Source of the DNA: Mucilaginibacter sp.
Lineage (GTDB): Bacteria > Bacteroidota > Bacteroidia > Sphingobacteriales > Sphingobacteriaceae
Assembly: GCA_025352225.1 (NCBI GenBank)
Contig: JANXTT010000043.1
Coordinates: 47,739-111,738, forward strand
Length of the DNA: 64,000 bases
Direction of reading: 5' to 3'
Shown: in pieces, positions 1 through 9,455 of the stretch
Position numbering within the stretch: the stretch's first letter is position 1
How the letters are laid out: each line of letters opens with the position of its first letter
Made by a program: the position numbers and the translations under genes
The notes under the pieces: generated by a model
The model's input: the letters and a program-made list of their open reading frames with translations, nothing else
Database searches by the model: none
Told to the model about the DNA's origin: nothing

Positions 1-1
1 T

Positions 2-370
2 AATGCTGTTGATTATAGCCGATCAGAAAGCGCATTTACAGCTTTTGTACAAATAGGAGACCGTACGTTTGGTAAAAAAAACGATTATAAATTTGCATAT
101 GACTTGGCAGAAATTTGGCAGAAATTAACAGGTTTACCTTTTATATTTGCTGCATGGGTAGCGAATAAACCAATAGATAACAATTTTATTATTGAATTTA
201 ATAAAGCTTTAAAGTACGGATTAGACAACAGAAATCAACTAATAGAAGAAATGCCAAAACATCCCAATTTTGATTTGGAAGATTACCTTTTGCGCAAAAT
301 AGACTTTGAGATTACCGAAGACAAGAAAAAAGCGATGCGTCTTTTTTTAGATTACATTAACCTGCTTTAA
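2..370 (+). CDS. mqnA: Menaquinone biosynthesis protein MqnA (chorismate dehydratase), 3' part
   Basis: The frame is open from base 2 to a stop at 368-370, so the gene began before the window. About 122 C-terminal residues are visible. They carry the block G-D-R-x-F, then Y-D-L-A-E-x-W, then T-G-L-P-F-x-F-A-x-W, which is typical of the MqnA/MqnD solute-binding-like fold. MqnA dehydrates chorismate in the futalosine route to menaquinone and acts in the cytoplasm. A TTG inside the frame at 104 is not a credible start because the conserved sequence continues upstream of it. The last 14 bases overlap the end of the opposing receiver gene. The family call is fairly safe. MqnA rather than MqnD rests on recall of the G-D-R block. 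Confidence 0.82.
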   Translation, partial: NAVDYSRSESAFTAFVQIGDRTFGKKNDYKFAYDLAEIWQKLTGLPFIFAAWVANKPIDNNFIIEFNKALKYGLDNRNQLIEEMPKHPNFDLEDYLLRKIDFEITEDKKKAMRLFLDYINLL

Positions 371-725
371 GTAACTGATGTTCTATTTTTTCTAATAGCT
401 GAAAAATATCAAAAGGTTTGGATACAAAATCATTGGCTCCGGCTTCTTTTACCGATTGTGATAAATAAGGAGTAGCCGAAATCATAATCACCGGTATTTT
501 ATTGGTTTCTACATTAGCTTTAATTTCTCTGCAAATTTCCCGGCCATCCATACCAGAGAGCATAATGTCTAAAAGTATAATATCTGGGACATATTCGTAT
601 ATTTTATTAAACACTTCTTCACCTTTTGGTGTAGTATCTACATCATACCCCGAATATTTTAACAGCTCAACTAACGCATCTAAAATATAAGGGTCATCAT
701 CAACAGCAAGGACTTTTTTTAACAT
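357..725 (-). CDS. Stand-alone response regulator receiver (CheY-like)
   Basis: This 122-residue protein is a single receiver domain with no output domain. The acidic cluster V-D-D-D lies at residues 8-11, the phosphoacceptor is Asp53 in L-L-D-I-M, the conserved Ser/Thr is in I-S-A-T-P, and the Lys is in V-S-K-P-F near residue 103. Such proteins relay phosphate from hybrid kinases or act through protein contacts. No histidine kinase is adjacent; the nearest is the hybrid kinase ending at 3266. The gene converges on mqnA and overlaps its 3' end by 14 bases. Partner and target are unknown. Confidence 0.9.
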   Translation of the reverse strand: MLKKVLAVDDDPYILDALVELLKYSGYDVDTTPKGEEVFNKIYEYVPDIILLDIMLSGMDGREICREIKANVETNKIPVIMISATPYLSQSVKEAGANDFVSKPFDIFQLLEKIEHQLLKAG

Positions 726-1025
726 TAGTATGGATATAATGCAAATAAATATTGTTTAAACATGTTTTTAAATACGCCTATTTATTTATACTCCTTATTA
801 TAAATGTACAGCGATAACATAAACTTTAATATAATTAGGTTTATTAATGCTAATAATTCAATACTTATGCCATAGTTAATTACTTGTTAAAATTTTTTAA
901 ACATTTTGTTGTAAAATGTATTATCCTTTGTCAAAAGTTAAATTAATGCTAAAACATTTTTATGTAATTGATTTTAATATAGTAAATCGTTATATATTGA
1001 TACTTTAACCTTAAAGAATTTTAAA
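726..1025. other. AT-rich divergent intergenic region
   Basis: This 300-base spacer separates the divergent starts of the receiver gene (start at 725) and the dehydrogenase (start at 1026), so it should hold promoters for both. I find no open frame of note, no strong hairpin and no clean TTG-N20-TAnnTTTG match. The closest is TATCCTTTG near 922-930, one base longer than the consensus. Confidence 0.5.
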
Positions 1026-1829
1026 ATGAACCAAAAACTAAAAGATCAAATAGCATTGGTAACAGGTGCCGATAGTGGCATAGGGAAAGGTGTAGCACTT
1101 GAACTGGCAAAAGAAGGAGCCCGGGTTGTGGTAAATTATCACCATAATAAGGTTGCCGCAGATGAGGTTGTAACAGAGATTAAAGCTTTGGGAGGCGAAG
1201 CGATAGCTTTTCAGGCTGATGTAAGTAAAGAACCTGAAGTTTTAGCCATGTTTACCGAAACCATTAAACAATATGGTACAATTGATATTTTGATTAATAA
1301 CTCGGGTTTGCAAAAGGATTCCAAATTTGTAGACATGAGCCTTGCTGATTGGCAAATGGTTATTGATATTAATTTAACCGGGCAGTTTTTATGCTCGCGC
1401 GAGGCCGCCAAAGAGTTTATACGCAGGGGAGTAGTTGATACCAAAAGCAGAGCTGCAGGTAAAATAATCTGTATGAGTAGCGTACACGAGGTTATACCAT
1501 GGGGCGGGCATGTTAATTATGCTACCAGTAAAGGAGGGGTAATGATGTTAATGAAAAGCATGGCGCAAGAACTTGCACCTCATAAAATACGCGTAATGGG
1601 TATTGGGCCAGGTGCGATACAAACGCCTATCAATAAAGCAGCTTGGGAAACTCCTGAGGCATTACAGAAGCTTTTAAAACTTGTACCCTATAACCGAATA
1701 GGTTTACCCGAAGATATAGGCAAATTAGCAACCTGGCTTGTTTCTGATGAAGCTGATTACATTACAGGAACAACAACTTTCATTGATGGTGGGATGACAT
1801 TGTATCCTGGTTTCGCTGATAATGGATAA
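1026..1829 (+). CDS. SDR-family oxidoreductase, glucose 1-dehydrogenase-like
   Basis: A 267-residue classical short-chain dehydrogenase. The nucleotide-binding motif T-G-A-D-S-G-I-G-K-G is near residues 14-23, followed by N-N-S-G at about residues 91-94. The catalytic Ser lies in M-S-S-V-H-E, and the Tyr-x3-Lys pair in N-Y-A-T-S-K-G-G. The C-terminal I-D-G-G-M-T-L-Y-P is characteristic of the glucose 1-dehydrogenase subgroup. Such enzymes are cytoplasmic tetramers that use NAD(P). The substrate is not proven by sequence; glucose or another polyol or ketone is possible. The gene appears monocistronic, with AT-rich sequence on both sides. Confidence 0.85.
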   Translation: MNQKLKDQIALVTGADSGIGKGVALELAKEGARVVVNYHHNKVAADEVVTEIKALGGEAIAFQADVSKEPEVLAMFTETIKQYGTIDILINNSGLQKDSKFVDMSLADWQMVIDINLTGQFLCSREAAKEFIRRGVVDTKSRAAGKIICMSSVHEVIPWGGHVNYATSKGGVMMLMKSMAQELAPHKIRVMGIGPGAIQTPINKAAWETPEALQKLLKLVPYNRIGLPEDIGKLATWLVSDEADYITGTTTFIDGGMTLYPGFADNG

Positions 1830-1954
1830 ATGTTGATATGAAAATTTTTAAAATTGACATATTGTCAAAAATACACTATGTGAATTCTTTTAAATTAAAA
1901 ATTTTAAAATTATTATGCTTTTGTTATGAATATTTCATAAAAATTCAAATTTTG

Positions 1955-1985
1955 TTGCCAGTATATTAATATATATCTAAATTTG
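1955..1985 (+). promoter_or_regulatory. Predicted Bacteroidota-type promoter of the small secreted protein gene
   Basis: A -33-like TTG at 1955-1957 is followed, after 20 bases, by a -7 box TAAATTTG at 1978-1985 that matches TAnnTTTG. The start codon at 2009 lies 23 bases past the -7 box, leaving room for a short leader. Spacing and both boxes fit the known primary sigma-factor pattern of Bacteroides and Flavobacterium. The transcription start itself is inferred. Confidence 0.55.
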
Positions 1986-2008
1986 TTGCATAATTTAATT
2001 TTATCAAC

Positions 2009-2524
2009 ATGAAAAAGACATTAATCGCAGCCATATTAGTTTCAGGTTTATCAGTTAGTGTAGTATTTGCAGCAGGTGGCGGCAAAAAAAGCAAAACAAA
2101 CACTACAACTTCAGTTTCATATACAGTATTAAATCAGTTTGCCTATGATTTTAAAGACGCCAAATATGTAATATGGACAGTTAATAAAAATTGCCAGAAA
2201 GCTGACTTTACATTAAATGGTCAAAAAATGACAGCTTTTTATTCTTTATCCGGCGAATACATTGGTGTTACACATATTATTGCTTTTGAAAAATTGCCTA
2301 TAGCAGCTCAAAAACAAATTACTGTTGAATATAAAGATTATAAAGTTGGAGATGTAATAGAATTGCAACCCAATCAATCTGAACAGAGTTCGGGTTATTT
2401 TTCTACTGCAACCTATTCTGACGGTAGTAAAGTTGATTTTGTTGACTTAAAAAATGACAAAGAAGAGCTTTTATTAAAAGTAACAAATGATTCAGAGGTG
2501 TCTTTCTTTAAACAAGTTAAATAA
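2009..2524 (+). CDS. Small exported protein of unknown function
   Basis: A 171-residue protein with a clear signal peptide: Lys-Lys at residues 2-3, a hydrophobic core, and likely cleavage after V-F-A-A near residue 22. A short Gly/Lys/Thr stretch follows. The mature part has alternating hydrophobic and polar residues, with pieces such as K-Y-V-I-W-T-V and Y-Y-K-style beta strands, suggesting a small beta-rich periplasmic domain. It resembles the PepSY-like exported proteins common in Sphingobacteriaceae, but I cannot assign a family. It has its own promoter and a downstream terminator at 2582-2620, so it is probably a single-gene unit. Confidence 0.75.
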   Translation: MKKTLIAAILVSGLSVSVVFAAGGGKKSKTNTTTSVSYTVLNQFAYDFKDAKYVIWTVNKNCQKADFTLNGQKMTAFYSLSGEYIGVTHIIAFEKLPIAAQKQITVEYKDYKVGDVIELQPNQSEQSSGYFSTATYSDGSKVDFVDLKNDKEELLLKVTNDSEVSFFKQVK

Positions 2525-2581
2525 TTTTATATTAAACGTTGTCTTCTGAAAAGATTGACCTATTTGGAGGCAATTATTATT

Positions 2582-2620
2582 AAAAAGTCGAACATCCCCT
2601 AAAGGTGTTTGACTTTTTTT
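2582..2620 (+). terminator. Rho-independent terminator
   Basis: A 13-base stem at 2582-2594 pairs with 2606-2618, with one G-T wobble, and ends in a run of T to 2620. Because the left arm starts with A5, it could work in both directions. It lies 58 bases after the stop of the secreted-protein gene. Confidence 0.7.
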
Positions 2621-2654
2621 GTTATAAGCATTTTTTTTTCCAGAAACTTTTTAA

Positions 2655-2800
2655 CGCCCAACTCGGAACCCGCAACTTGATTAGTCGCTCATGGCCGCGG
2701 GGGCCTAGTTCTTTTTGTCTTGGCCACAAAAGAACCAAAAGGCAAGTAGGCAGAGAGGCTTCTTGGCCGCACATGGCCTTTACGCACAAAGATGCGAACA
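2655..2800. repeat. GC-rich palindromic intergenic element (suspected dispersed repeat)
   Basis: This block is much richer in G and C than its AT-rich surroundings. It contains a near-perfect hairpin, with 2708-2718 pairing to 2726-2735 apart from one bulged T. It also holds repeated GGCC-centred words (ATGGCC, TTGGCC, CATGGCC) on both sides. Both strands stay open over about 200 bases, but the predicted products look like no protein. I recall similar elements scattered between genes in Sphingobacteriaceae, but copy number cannot be tested in this window, where I see only one copy. Confidence 0.45.
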
Positions 2801-2859
2801 AATAAAACCCATTTAATAGTACTTTACCATTTTTGTACACAAACTACAGGCAACCTGAG

Positions 2860-3250
2860 TCAAAACGCTTCTTTATACTTGGGGTATCTATCATATAACT
2901 CGGTTTTCTTATTATCGAGCCAAGAATTCATTTCCACTTTTTCCAAAAACTTTTTATAAGCTTGCTACCATCTTTTTCTGCTATAAGAATCAAAGGAATA
3001 GTGTGTAGCAAATTGCACAACTTAATAGATGCCTCATTAGTATTTTCCTAAGTATGAGTTCTTATTTCTATAAATGCACTATAAATACGTACAATAAAAA
3101 GTCTTTTTCCATTATCAAGGTTTTAGGCGGTTCTTTTAAATTGGAGTCATCAAATGCAGAGTTGACAGGGAGTATCTCTAACAACAGGTACTTTACTATC
3201 TCTCCATTTTGTTTACTGTTGTGTAAACTTATTTCAAGACAAGACACTTT
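2860..3250 (-). pseudogene. Decayed gene of unknown family, several frameshifts
   Basis: Reading the minus strand in shifting frames gives protein-like text broken by frame changes. A first stretch (about 3249-3110) includes N-G-E-I-V-K-Y-L-L-L-E-I-L and E-P-P-K-T-L-I. A second frame (about 3115-2960) includes R-L-F-I-V-R-I-Y-S-A-F, a TAG stop, then E-N-T-N-E-A-S-I-K-L-C. A third frame (about 2955-2860) includes E-M-N-S-W-L-D-N-K-K and Y-P-K-Y-K-E-A-F before a TGA at 2862-2860. Together they would encode about 130 residues. No start codon is left, and the 5' end abuts the kinase gene stop. I do not recognise the parent family. Confidence 0.45.
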
Positions 3251-3265
3251 TAATTAAAGCGTCTT

Positions 3266-6200
3266 TTATTTTTTCACAATTAACCGTAAAACATCAATAA
3301 AAAGTTCAAGATTTATTGGTTTTGTAATGTAATCGTTCATTCCGGCTTTCATGCAAGCGTCCCTATCTTCCGTTAATGCATTTGCTGTCATGGCAATTAT
3401 TGCTGGTTGATATACATGATTTTTTCTGATATAACGCGTGGCTTCAAGTCCGTCCATTTCGGGCATTTGTATATCCATCAATACCACATGATAGGCTTTT
3501 TGTTCTAGCATATCTACCGCCTCTCTTCCGTTATTAGCTAAGGCTGGTTTATAACCAAGTTTAGTTAATATTCTCATTGCAAGTTTTTGATTGATTAGGT
3601 TATCTTCAACTAAAAGAATGTCTAATGGGTATTGCAGCGCAAAGGTTTCCGAAAGCAAAGGTTGTTTTTTTTCTAGTTGCTTATCATTTTGCAACTGATG
3701 TTTAAGCTCCGTTTGTACCAGATTGAATAATAATTGTTGTTTAACAGGTTTTGTTAATACCGAATTAAATAAGTGTGGATATTTAGACCGGGTTTCATCG
3801 CCAATAGAGCTTAATAGAATAATTGGGATATATGGAATCTTTTCTTTTATAGCCTTCGCTAACTCAATCCCATCCATTTCGGGCATTTGCATATCTGTAA
3901 TTATCAACTGGAATTGCGTACCGGTTGAAATAATTTCTAAAGCTTGTTTGCCTGACGATGCCAAAACGGGAGTTAATTTCCACAATTCTAACTGTGATTT
4001 GAGAATAGACAGGTTAGTTACATTGTCATCAATTACCAATACTTTTTTTCCCTCGTTTCCATTGATATTAAAATTCGCATATTGCCTTTTGGAATCCTTG
4101 CCAAATTTGCTTGTAATTGTAAAGCTAAATGTAGACCCTTTACCCACAATACTATTTACAATAATGTTACCTCCCATAAGCTTAATAAGTCGTTGGCTAA
4201 TTACTAAACCCAAGCCTGTGCCCCCGTATTTACGTGTTGTAGAAGAATCTACCTGCGAAAAAGCTTGAAACAACCGTGGGAGTTTTTCTTTTGGTATACC
4301 CATGCCCGTATCATTAACATCAAAACGTAATTCAATGTTTTCTTTATCAGCTTTTGCAACACTTACTTTAACAAATACCTCACCTTTATGTGTAAACTTT
4401 AAGGCATTACTTACTAAATTGATCAGTATTTGCCTTAAGCGCATACTATCATTAATGATTTGAGCCGGAACCAAGTGGTCAATCTGGTAAACCAGATCTA
4501 AACCCTGAGCTGCGGCTTTGCCGGCAAATAAATCCATTATCTGCTCTATACATTGACGAAGATCAAAATCATGGTGCTCAAGCTCCATGTTACCCGATTC
4601 AATTTTAGAGAAATCCAAAATATCATTTATAACAGTAAGTAACGCATCTCCACTTGTTCTAATAACATCAACATATTCTTGTTGTTCATCATTTAATGAT
4701 GTTTCTTCAAGTAAAGAAGTCATTCCGATAACCCCGTTCATAGGCGTTCTGATTTCATGGCTCATTGTTGCTAAAAAAATACTTTTAGCCTGGTTTGCTT
4801 TTTCGGCTTTTTCTCTTTCCTCCTGCAAAGCAATGTTTATATCTTTTAATTGTTCAGTTTGAATTTGTAACTCTTTAGCCTGTTTTACAACTTCTTCGGT
4901 ACGTTCAAATACCTGTTTCTCCAGTTCGGCTTTTTGAGTACTGATTGTATTGACACGATAATTATAAAACCACAAGATGCCAAAAATTACCATCAAAACA
5001 ACAAATATTCTGAACCACCATGTCATCCAGTATGGGGGTACGATAATGATTTTTATGCTTGTGCCGTTTTTATTCCATATCCCATCGTTATTAGTTGCTT
5101 TAACTTTAAAATCGTATTCACCAGGAGGGATATTTGTATATGATGCATTCCTTTTTGTTCCAACATAAATCCAATCTTTATCAAAACCATCTAGTTTATA
5201 AGCATATTGATTGTCTTTAGTTCGGGAAAAGTTCAGAGCCACAAAGTCGAACGAAAATTCTGACTGCTTATAAGAGAGTTCAATCTGAGTAGCTTCATTT
5301 ATTACCTGATTTAACGGCGATTCTTTATCGGCAGGAATTATTGATTTGTTAAATAACTTAAAATCTGTAATAAAAATAGTTGGTACTTGTTTATTAGTAG
5401 CTAGTTTCTGCGGGTTAAACATGTTAAATCCATTCAACCCGCCAAAAATCATTTCTCCATTTTTTAATCTAAATGCTGATCTGGATAAAAATTCATTATC
5501 ATCAAACCCGTTATTAATATTGAAGTTTTTAAACAATTTAGTTGAGATATTGAATTTTGAAATCCCACTATTCGTACTTAGCCATAAATAACCTTTTTTG
5601 TCTTCCAGTATGCTGTTAATGAAATTATTAGCCAATCCATTCTTTTCAGAGTAATGTGTAAACGTATTATCGCTATTTAACAAATTTAAACCTGTTTGAG
5701 TACCTACCCATAGGTTGCCTATTTTATCTTCGTAAATATTTGATATAAAATTATCGCTTATGCTTTTCGAATCTTTAGGATCGTTTTCAAAAGTTTTATA
5801 TATCCCCTTATCTTTGTTGATTTTTATTAAGCCGTAGAGGTTAGATCCCAGCCATAAGTTGTTTTTACTATCAATATAAAAACTGGTAATGCCAAAATCA
5901 GGAATATTTTTTCCTTCCCAGCGTAGGTGATAGAACTTATTTTGCTTTCTGTTAAACTTATATACACCACTACTGAAAGAAGAAATGTAAAGCTCTCCCT
6001 TTTTATCTTCATTTATAAACCAAATATCCCGAATGGGGGCTTTGTAATTTGTGGCTGAATCTATTCCTTCGTAAACCTCATATTTATTTTTATCTATGTC
6101 AACAGCAATCACACCTTGTTCAAAAGTGCCAATCCAAAGTTTTTTGTACTTATCTTCAAACATAGAAGTAACAGTACCTATGGATGTTCCATTAGGCTGT

Positions 6201-7441
6201 ACTCTATAATGTTCAAACGTTTTTGCTTGCTGATTGAATAAATCAAATCCGGCTCTTAAACCCACCCAAACACGGTTTTTAGAGTCTTGATAAATGCTGA
6301 ATACTTCCCTGCTTCCTAAACCGGCAGGTATGCCAGGGTTATAAGATATACAAGGGAATTTTGAGGTAATAGATTCTTTAATTGAAAGTCCGGCTATACT
6401 ACCCACCCATATATTGTCTTCATTGTCTGCGTAAATAGTATTAAGGCCATTATCTATTAACGAATCGTAATCAAACGGGGCATTTTGATAATTTGTGAAG
6501 GTGTTGTTTTTTTTATTAAATACACTTATACCATAGTTTGTGGCTACCCAAATCATACCATCCTTTGTTTCGCATATTTTAGGAACATAATCTCCTAACA
6601 AACTGTTCGGATCGTTTTTATTGTGGTAAAAGTGGATAAAGGATTTATTTTTTTTATTGAACAAGTTTAGCCCACCAAATGCAGTACCTACCCAAATACT
6701 TCCTTCAGAATCAACAAAAATAGTTCTTATAACATCTGTGCTTAAACTATTAGGATTATTTGTATGGGCATAATGAGTAAATGCATTCCGGTATTTATTA
6801 ATTACTGTGATGCCACAATCTGCACCGATCCATAAATTACCTTCCTTATCTTCTTTTATAGCTCTAATTACATTACATATAAGTTGGTTATAGCCCTTGT
6901 ATACCGATTTGAACTTTTTTGTTTTGCGATCAAATATATTGAGTCCGCCATCTTCAGTGCCCACATAAAAAACCGCTTTACTATCTTCAAAAAAACAGGT
7001 AACCCTATTAGAACTTAAGCTTTGATTATCTTTTGGGTTATGTTTATAAACCGTAAACGTATCTTGTTTAGAATCGTATATATTTACGCCTCCATTATCT
7101 GTCCCTACATACAATGTGCCGTTTTTATCAATGTATGTAGTTATAATATTGCTATTACTAAGTGCTCCCTTTACTTTAGAGTTGCTTCTGTATACTTTAA
7201 AAGTATAGCCATCGTATTTATTTAAACCATCAGAAGTTCCAATCCACACAAAACCATTATTATCCTTGACTATATTTCTGATATAACTTTGCGAAAGGCC
7301 ATCTCTTGAAGTTTTTCTACTGAACTTAGTTGCGTCTTGTGAATATAAATTATTGATAAATGGTGAAAATACACCTATGAGGAATATAACAATTGAATGT
7401 TTTTGTAGCATGTAAAATCTTTTGTTATCAGATAAAAGCAC
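3266..7441 (-). CDS. Hybrid sensor histidine kinase with two-component propeller sensor and two receivers
   Basis: A 1391-residue protein with a hydrophobic signal or anchor at about 12-30. Some 650 residues of beta-propeller repeats follow (many copies of the type W-I-G-T-x-x-G-L), then a Y_Y_Y domain and a membrane span near [11 protein letters not shown] coiled coil leads to HisKA with phosphoacceptor His895 (S-H-E-I-R-T-P), HATPase with G-x-G boxes, receiver 1 (Asp1183) and receiver 2 (Asp1323). The sensor half matches the HTCS family of Bacteroidota, but there is no AraC-type output, so phosphate must leave by another protein. A second start at 7411 (M-L-Q-K-H-S) would give a more normal signal peptide. 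It is transcribed alone. The ligand is unknown, though glycans are usual for this sensor type. Confidence 0.92.
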   Translation of the reverse strand: MLLSDNKRFYMLQKHSIVIFLIGVFSPFINNLYSQDATKFSRKTSRDGLSQSYIRNIVKDNNGFVWIGTSDGLNKYDGYTFKVYRSNSKVKGALSNSNIITTYIDKNGTLYVGTDNGGVNIYDSKQDTFTVYKHNPKDNQSLSSNRVTCFFEDSKAVFYVGTEDGGLNIFDRKTKKFKSVYKGYNQLICNVIRAIKEDKEGNLWIGADCGITVINKYRNAFTHYAHTNNPNSLSTDVIRTIFVDSEGSIWVGTAFGGLNLFNKKNKSFIHFYHNKNDPNSLLGDYVPKICETKDGMIWVATNYGISVFNKKNNTFTNYQNAPFDYDSLIDNGLNTIYADNEDNIWVGSIAGLSIKESITSKFPCISYNPGIPAGLGSREVFSIYQDSKNRVWVGLRAGFDLFNQQAKTFEHYRVQPNGTSIGTVTSMFEDKYKKLWIGTFEQGVIAVDIDKNKYEVYEGIDSATNYKAPIRDIWFINEDKKGELYISSFSSGVYKFNRKQNKFYHLRWEGKNIPDFGITSFYIDSKNNLWLGSNLYGLIKINKDKGIYKTFENDPKDSKSISDNFISNIYEDKIGNLWVGTQTGLNLLNSDNTFTHYSEKNGLANNFINSILEDKKGYLWLSTNSGISKFNISTKLFKNFNINNGFDDNEFLSRSAFRLKNGEMIFGGLNGFNMFNPQKLATNKQVPTIFITDFKLFNKSIIPADKESPLNQVINEATQIELSYKQSEFSFDFVALNFSRTKDNQYAYKLDGFDKDWIYVGTKRNASYTNIPPGEYDFKVKATNNDGIWNKNGTSIKIIIVPPYWMTWWFRIFVVLMVIFGILWFYNYRVNTISTQKAELEKQVFERTEEVVKQAKELQIQTEQLKDINIALQEEREKAEKANQAKSIFLATMSHEIRTPMNGVIGMTSLLEETSLNDEQQEYVDVIRTSGDALLTVINDILDFSKIESGNMELEHHDFDLRQCIEQIMDLFAGKAAAQGLDLVYQIDHLVPAQIINDSMRLRQILINLVSNALKFTHKGEVFVKVSVAKADKENIELRFDVNDTGMGIPKEKLPRLFQAFSQVDSSTTRKYGGTGLGLVISQRLIKLMGGNIIVNSIVGKGSTFSFTITSKFGKDSKRQYANFNINGNEGKKVLVIDDNVTNLSILKSQLELWKLTPVLASSGKQALEIISTGTQFQLIITDMQMPEMDGIELAKAIKEKIPYIPIILLSSIGDETRSKYPHLFNSVLTKPVKQQLLFNLVQTELKHQLQNDKQLEKKQPLLSETFALQYPLDILLVEDNLINQKLAMRILTKLGYKPALANNGREAVDMLEQKAYHVVLMDIQMPEMDGLEATRYIRKNHVYQPAIIAMTANALTEDRDACMKAGMNDYITKPINLELFIDVLRLIVKK

Positions 7442-8033
7442 AACATTAGTATTTAAAACACCTTGAAAATGTGAGATATACTTGTTCTTATTAATTAAGT
7501 ATGGTGTTTAGTTTTACGTAACTTTTGTATAAAAGTTTAATAAATATGGATTATGAAAGGCATTCCAATATTTCTTTCGGGATATAGGAATATTAAAAGA
7601 AATGAATTGGAACTTGCGTGATACACCATAATACAAATCGTACGTCAACACAAATGATATGAATCGTAATTATTATCCATTGATTGATTCGGAAGTAACG
7701 TTGAATTTTCATTGCCGGTAAATAACAATTCGAAATACAATAAAGCTGTTTTTTAGAGATAGCAATTAAAAGCCTTAATATAAGGCAATTATTTTAATTT
7801 TATAAAAAACATGATTTTATAACTAGCAGGTAATAGTGAGAGTTTAAAGCATCATATAATTGTTATCATTCTTAAAATTTACTTTTTATCAAAAGTATTA
7901 TATACATTTAAGCTTTATTAAAACCAAGACTATCCTAATTACCTAGTATTATACAGAAGTTAATTTAATTTCATAAATTAATATTTTAGTAAAAAGCAAG
8001 AAATAACATATTTAGATAATAAACCATATACCT
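7442..8033. other. AT-rich intergenic region between divergent kinase and ferritin-like genes
   Basis: A 592-base spacer between the start of the propeller kinase and the start of the ferritin-like gene. It must contain promoters in both directions, but I find no clean TTG-N20-TAnnTTTG match. The middle, about 7547-7721, is less AT-rich and may hold a coding remnant, listed separately. The rest is featureless AT-rich sequence. Confidence 0.5.
7547..7721 (+). pseudogene. Possible coding remnant
   Basis: From ATG 7547 one frame reads thirteen residues to a stop at 7586-7588. A +1 frame from 7584 then reads G-I-L-K-E-M-N-W-N-L-R-D-T-P, a TAA, and on through Y-K-S-Y-V-N-T-N-D-M-N-R-N-Y-Y and D-S-E-V-T-L-N-F to a stop at 7719-7721. 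The residue mix is protein-like and stands out from the AT-rich flanks, but the piece is short and no family is recognised. It may be chance. Confidence 0.2.
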
Positions 8034-9419
8034 ATGTCACAAACAGCGTTTTTTAGTAAGAACAGCGAGGTAACGCCTGATAATCTGGGCGCGGCCATTC
8101 AGCAGGCTATTGAAATTGAAATTTCAACCATCCCTATTTATCTCTATACCTATTATTCCATTAATCGTTCACCCGATCAGGATTCAATTAGCGGTTTTTT
8201 GGTACAACAATTACTGAAGCATGGAAAGTCGCTTACGGAGGCAAGCGCGATTGCTTTAGAATTATCTGCCGAGATTATGGTTTACGCCAACAAGGCAGGT
8301 GCCTTGATTATGAGTGTCGCGATAGAAGAGATGTTGCATATGGCATTGTCTTCTAACTTAAAGCAAGCGCTTGCAGGGTTGCCGCAACTGGTTGGTAAAT
8401 CACCTAGCGTGTGGCCAGCCTGCCTACCGGGGCACGAGCCTGTGTTTTGGATTAACAGAGCAAAGTTTTCGCTCGACCAGTTAATGACTTTTTTAAAAAT
8501 AGAAAGTCCAGATCCGCTGCCTGACCCTAAACTACTTAAGGCGCCAATACCGTATAAAACAATTGGTGAATTTTATGGAATGATAATTAATTGCATTGAA
8601 ACAAATGATTTGCAATATAACACGCACTCGCCACAGTTAATACCTGGAAAAGGTTATTACGCCCAGAATAATATAGATACTATTTACTATGATAAACACC
8701 ATAAACCTGTATACACTAACGCAGCCGACAGCGGAGACCTGGTATGTGTGTTCGATAGCGCATCGGCAATACAGGCCATCACGTTTATTGTAGATCAGGG
8801 CGAAGGCAGTAAAGGCGCTCCGGGGCTCAATAAGGACGGTACAGTTGATTGCGGAGCCGTTGTTCCACCAGATTATGACGATCCTGAAAAGAAAGAGTTA
8901 TCGCATTTTGAAAAGTTTGCGCAGATATATTGCACTTATAAAACCTTATCGGATAAATTTAATCAGCTAGGTATCGGAGACATTGACATTAGTACATACT
9001 TTGTTATGGATGTGCCAACAAACCCCTCTACTGCTCAATATCCAAATCATATAAAACCCGTATCCAACTTACTGAACGCTGTATATACATATATATTTGT
9101 TATGGTAGAAAATTGCTATTTAAAATCGGGAAGCACACAGTATGAGATTTTTATGTTTGGTATTCACAAATCCATGATATTTATTCTCAATTCACTTTGT
9201 GGCGATATAATGAAACTCAAATATAAGGGCTCAGACAATGTAGAATATTTTGCAGCTCCAACATTTGAAGATTATCCCTTTGGTTTAGTGTCCAGCCCTA
9301 AATCACAATTAACAGACCTTTTTACTTTAGCCGTAACAGCATATCCAACCATACAATACCTTCAACAAAGAATATTGGACCTTCCGGATGTTCCATTGCA
9401 AATTGAGGGTAAATTTTAA
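8034..9419 (+). CDS. Ferritin-like protein (PF12902/VioB-type domain)
   Basis: A 461-residue cytoplasmic protein without a signal peptide. The N-terminal half looks like the ferritin-like domain also found in the violacein enzyme VioB. Helix-forming segments carry E-I-E-I-S-T-I-P-I-Y-L-Y near residue 28 and V-A-I-E-E-M-L-H-M-A near residue 100, the expected Glu/His ligands of a di-iron or mono-iron site. The C-terminal half (about 240-461) is less typical and contains G-V-D-C-G-like and helical segments I cannot name. It is the first gene of a same-strand set with the Cys-rich protein, MNIO oxidase and DUF2063 protein, 36 bases before the next start. This suggests an iron-dependent redox role in the same pathway. 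Family call good, function inferred. Confidence 0.8.
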   Translation: MSQTAFFSKNSEVTPDNLGAAIQQAIEIEISTIPIYLYTYYSINRSPDQDSISGFLVQQLLKHGKSLTEASAIALELSAEIMVYANKAGALIMSVAIEEMLHMALSSNLKQALAGLPQLVGKSPSVWPACLPGHEPVFWINRAKFSLDQLMTFLKIESPDPLPDPKLLKAPIPYKTIGEFYGMIINCIETNDLQYNTHSPQLIPGKGYYAQNNIDTIYYDKHHKPVYTNAADSGDLVCVFDSASAIQAITFIVDQGEGSKGAPGLNKDGTVDCGAVVPPDYDDPEKKELSHFEKFAQIYCTYKTLSDKFNQLGIGDIDISTYFVMDVPTNPSTAQYPNHIKPVSNLLNAVYTYIFVMVENCYLKSGSTQYEIFMFGIHKSMIFILNSLCGDIMKLKYKGSDNVEYFAAPTFEDYPFGLVSSPKSQLTDLFTLAVTAYPTIQYLQQRILDLPDVPLQIEGKF

Positions 9420-9455
9420 AATAAATTTTAATTAAAAATATTAAACTGCAATATT

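Noticed and set aside
915..935. Promoter candidate TATCCTTTG upstream of the SDR gene
   Set aside because: The -7-like box has one extra base compared with TAnnTTTG, and the distance to the start codon is about 95 bases, so the match is too weak to call.
2605..2840. Open frames on both strands over the GC-rich block (2605-2805 plus, 2622-2840 minus)
   Set aside because: Both strands are open because of the palindromic, GC-rich element. The products show no protein-like pattern and there is no promoter or conserved context.
3054..3257. 67-codon plus-strand frame
   Set aside because: It runs antisense to the decayed minus-strand gene, whose three frames give the better protein-like reading.
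3723..4268. 181-codon plus-strand frame within the propeller kinase
   Set aside because: It is the antisense shadow of the receiver and ATPase domains, which are conserved and unambiguous on the minus strand.
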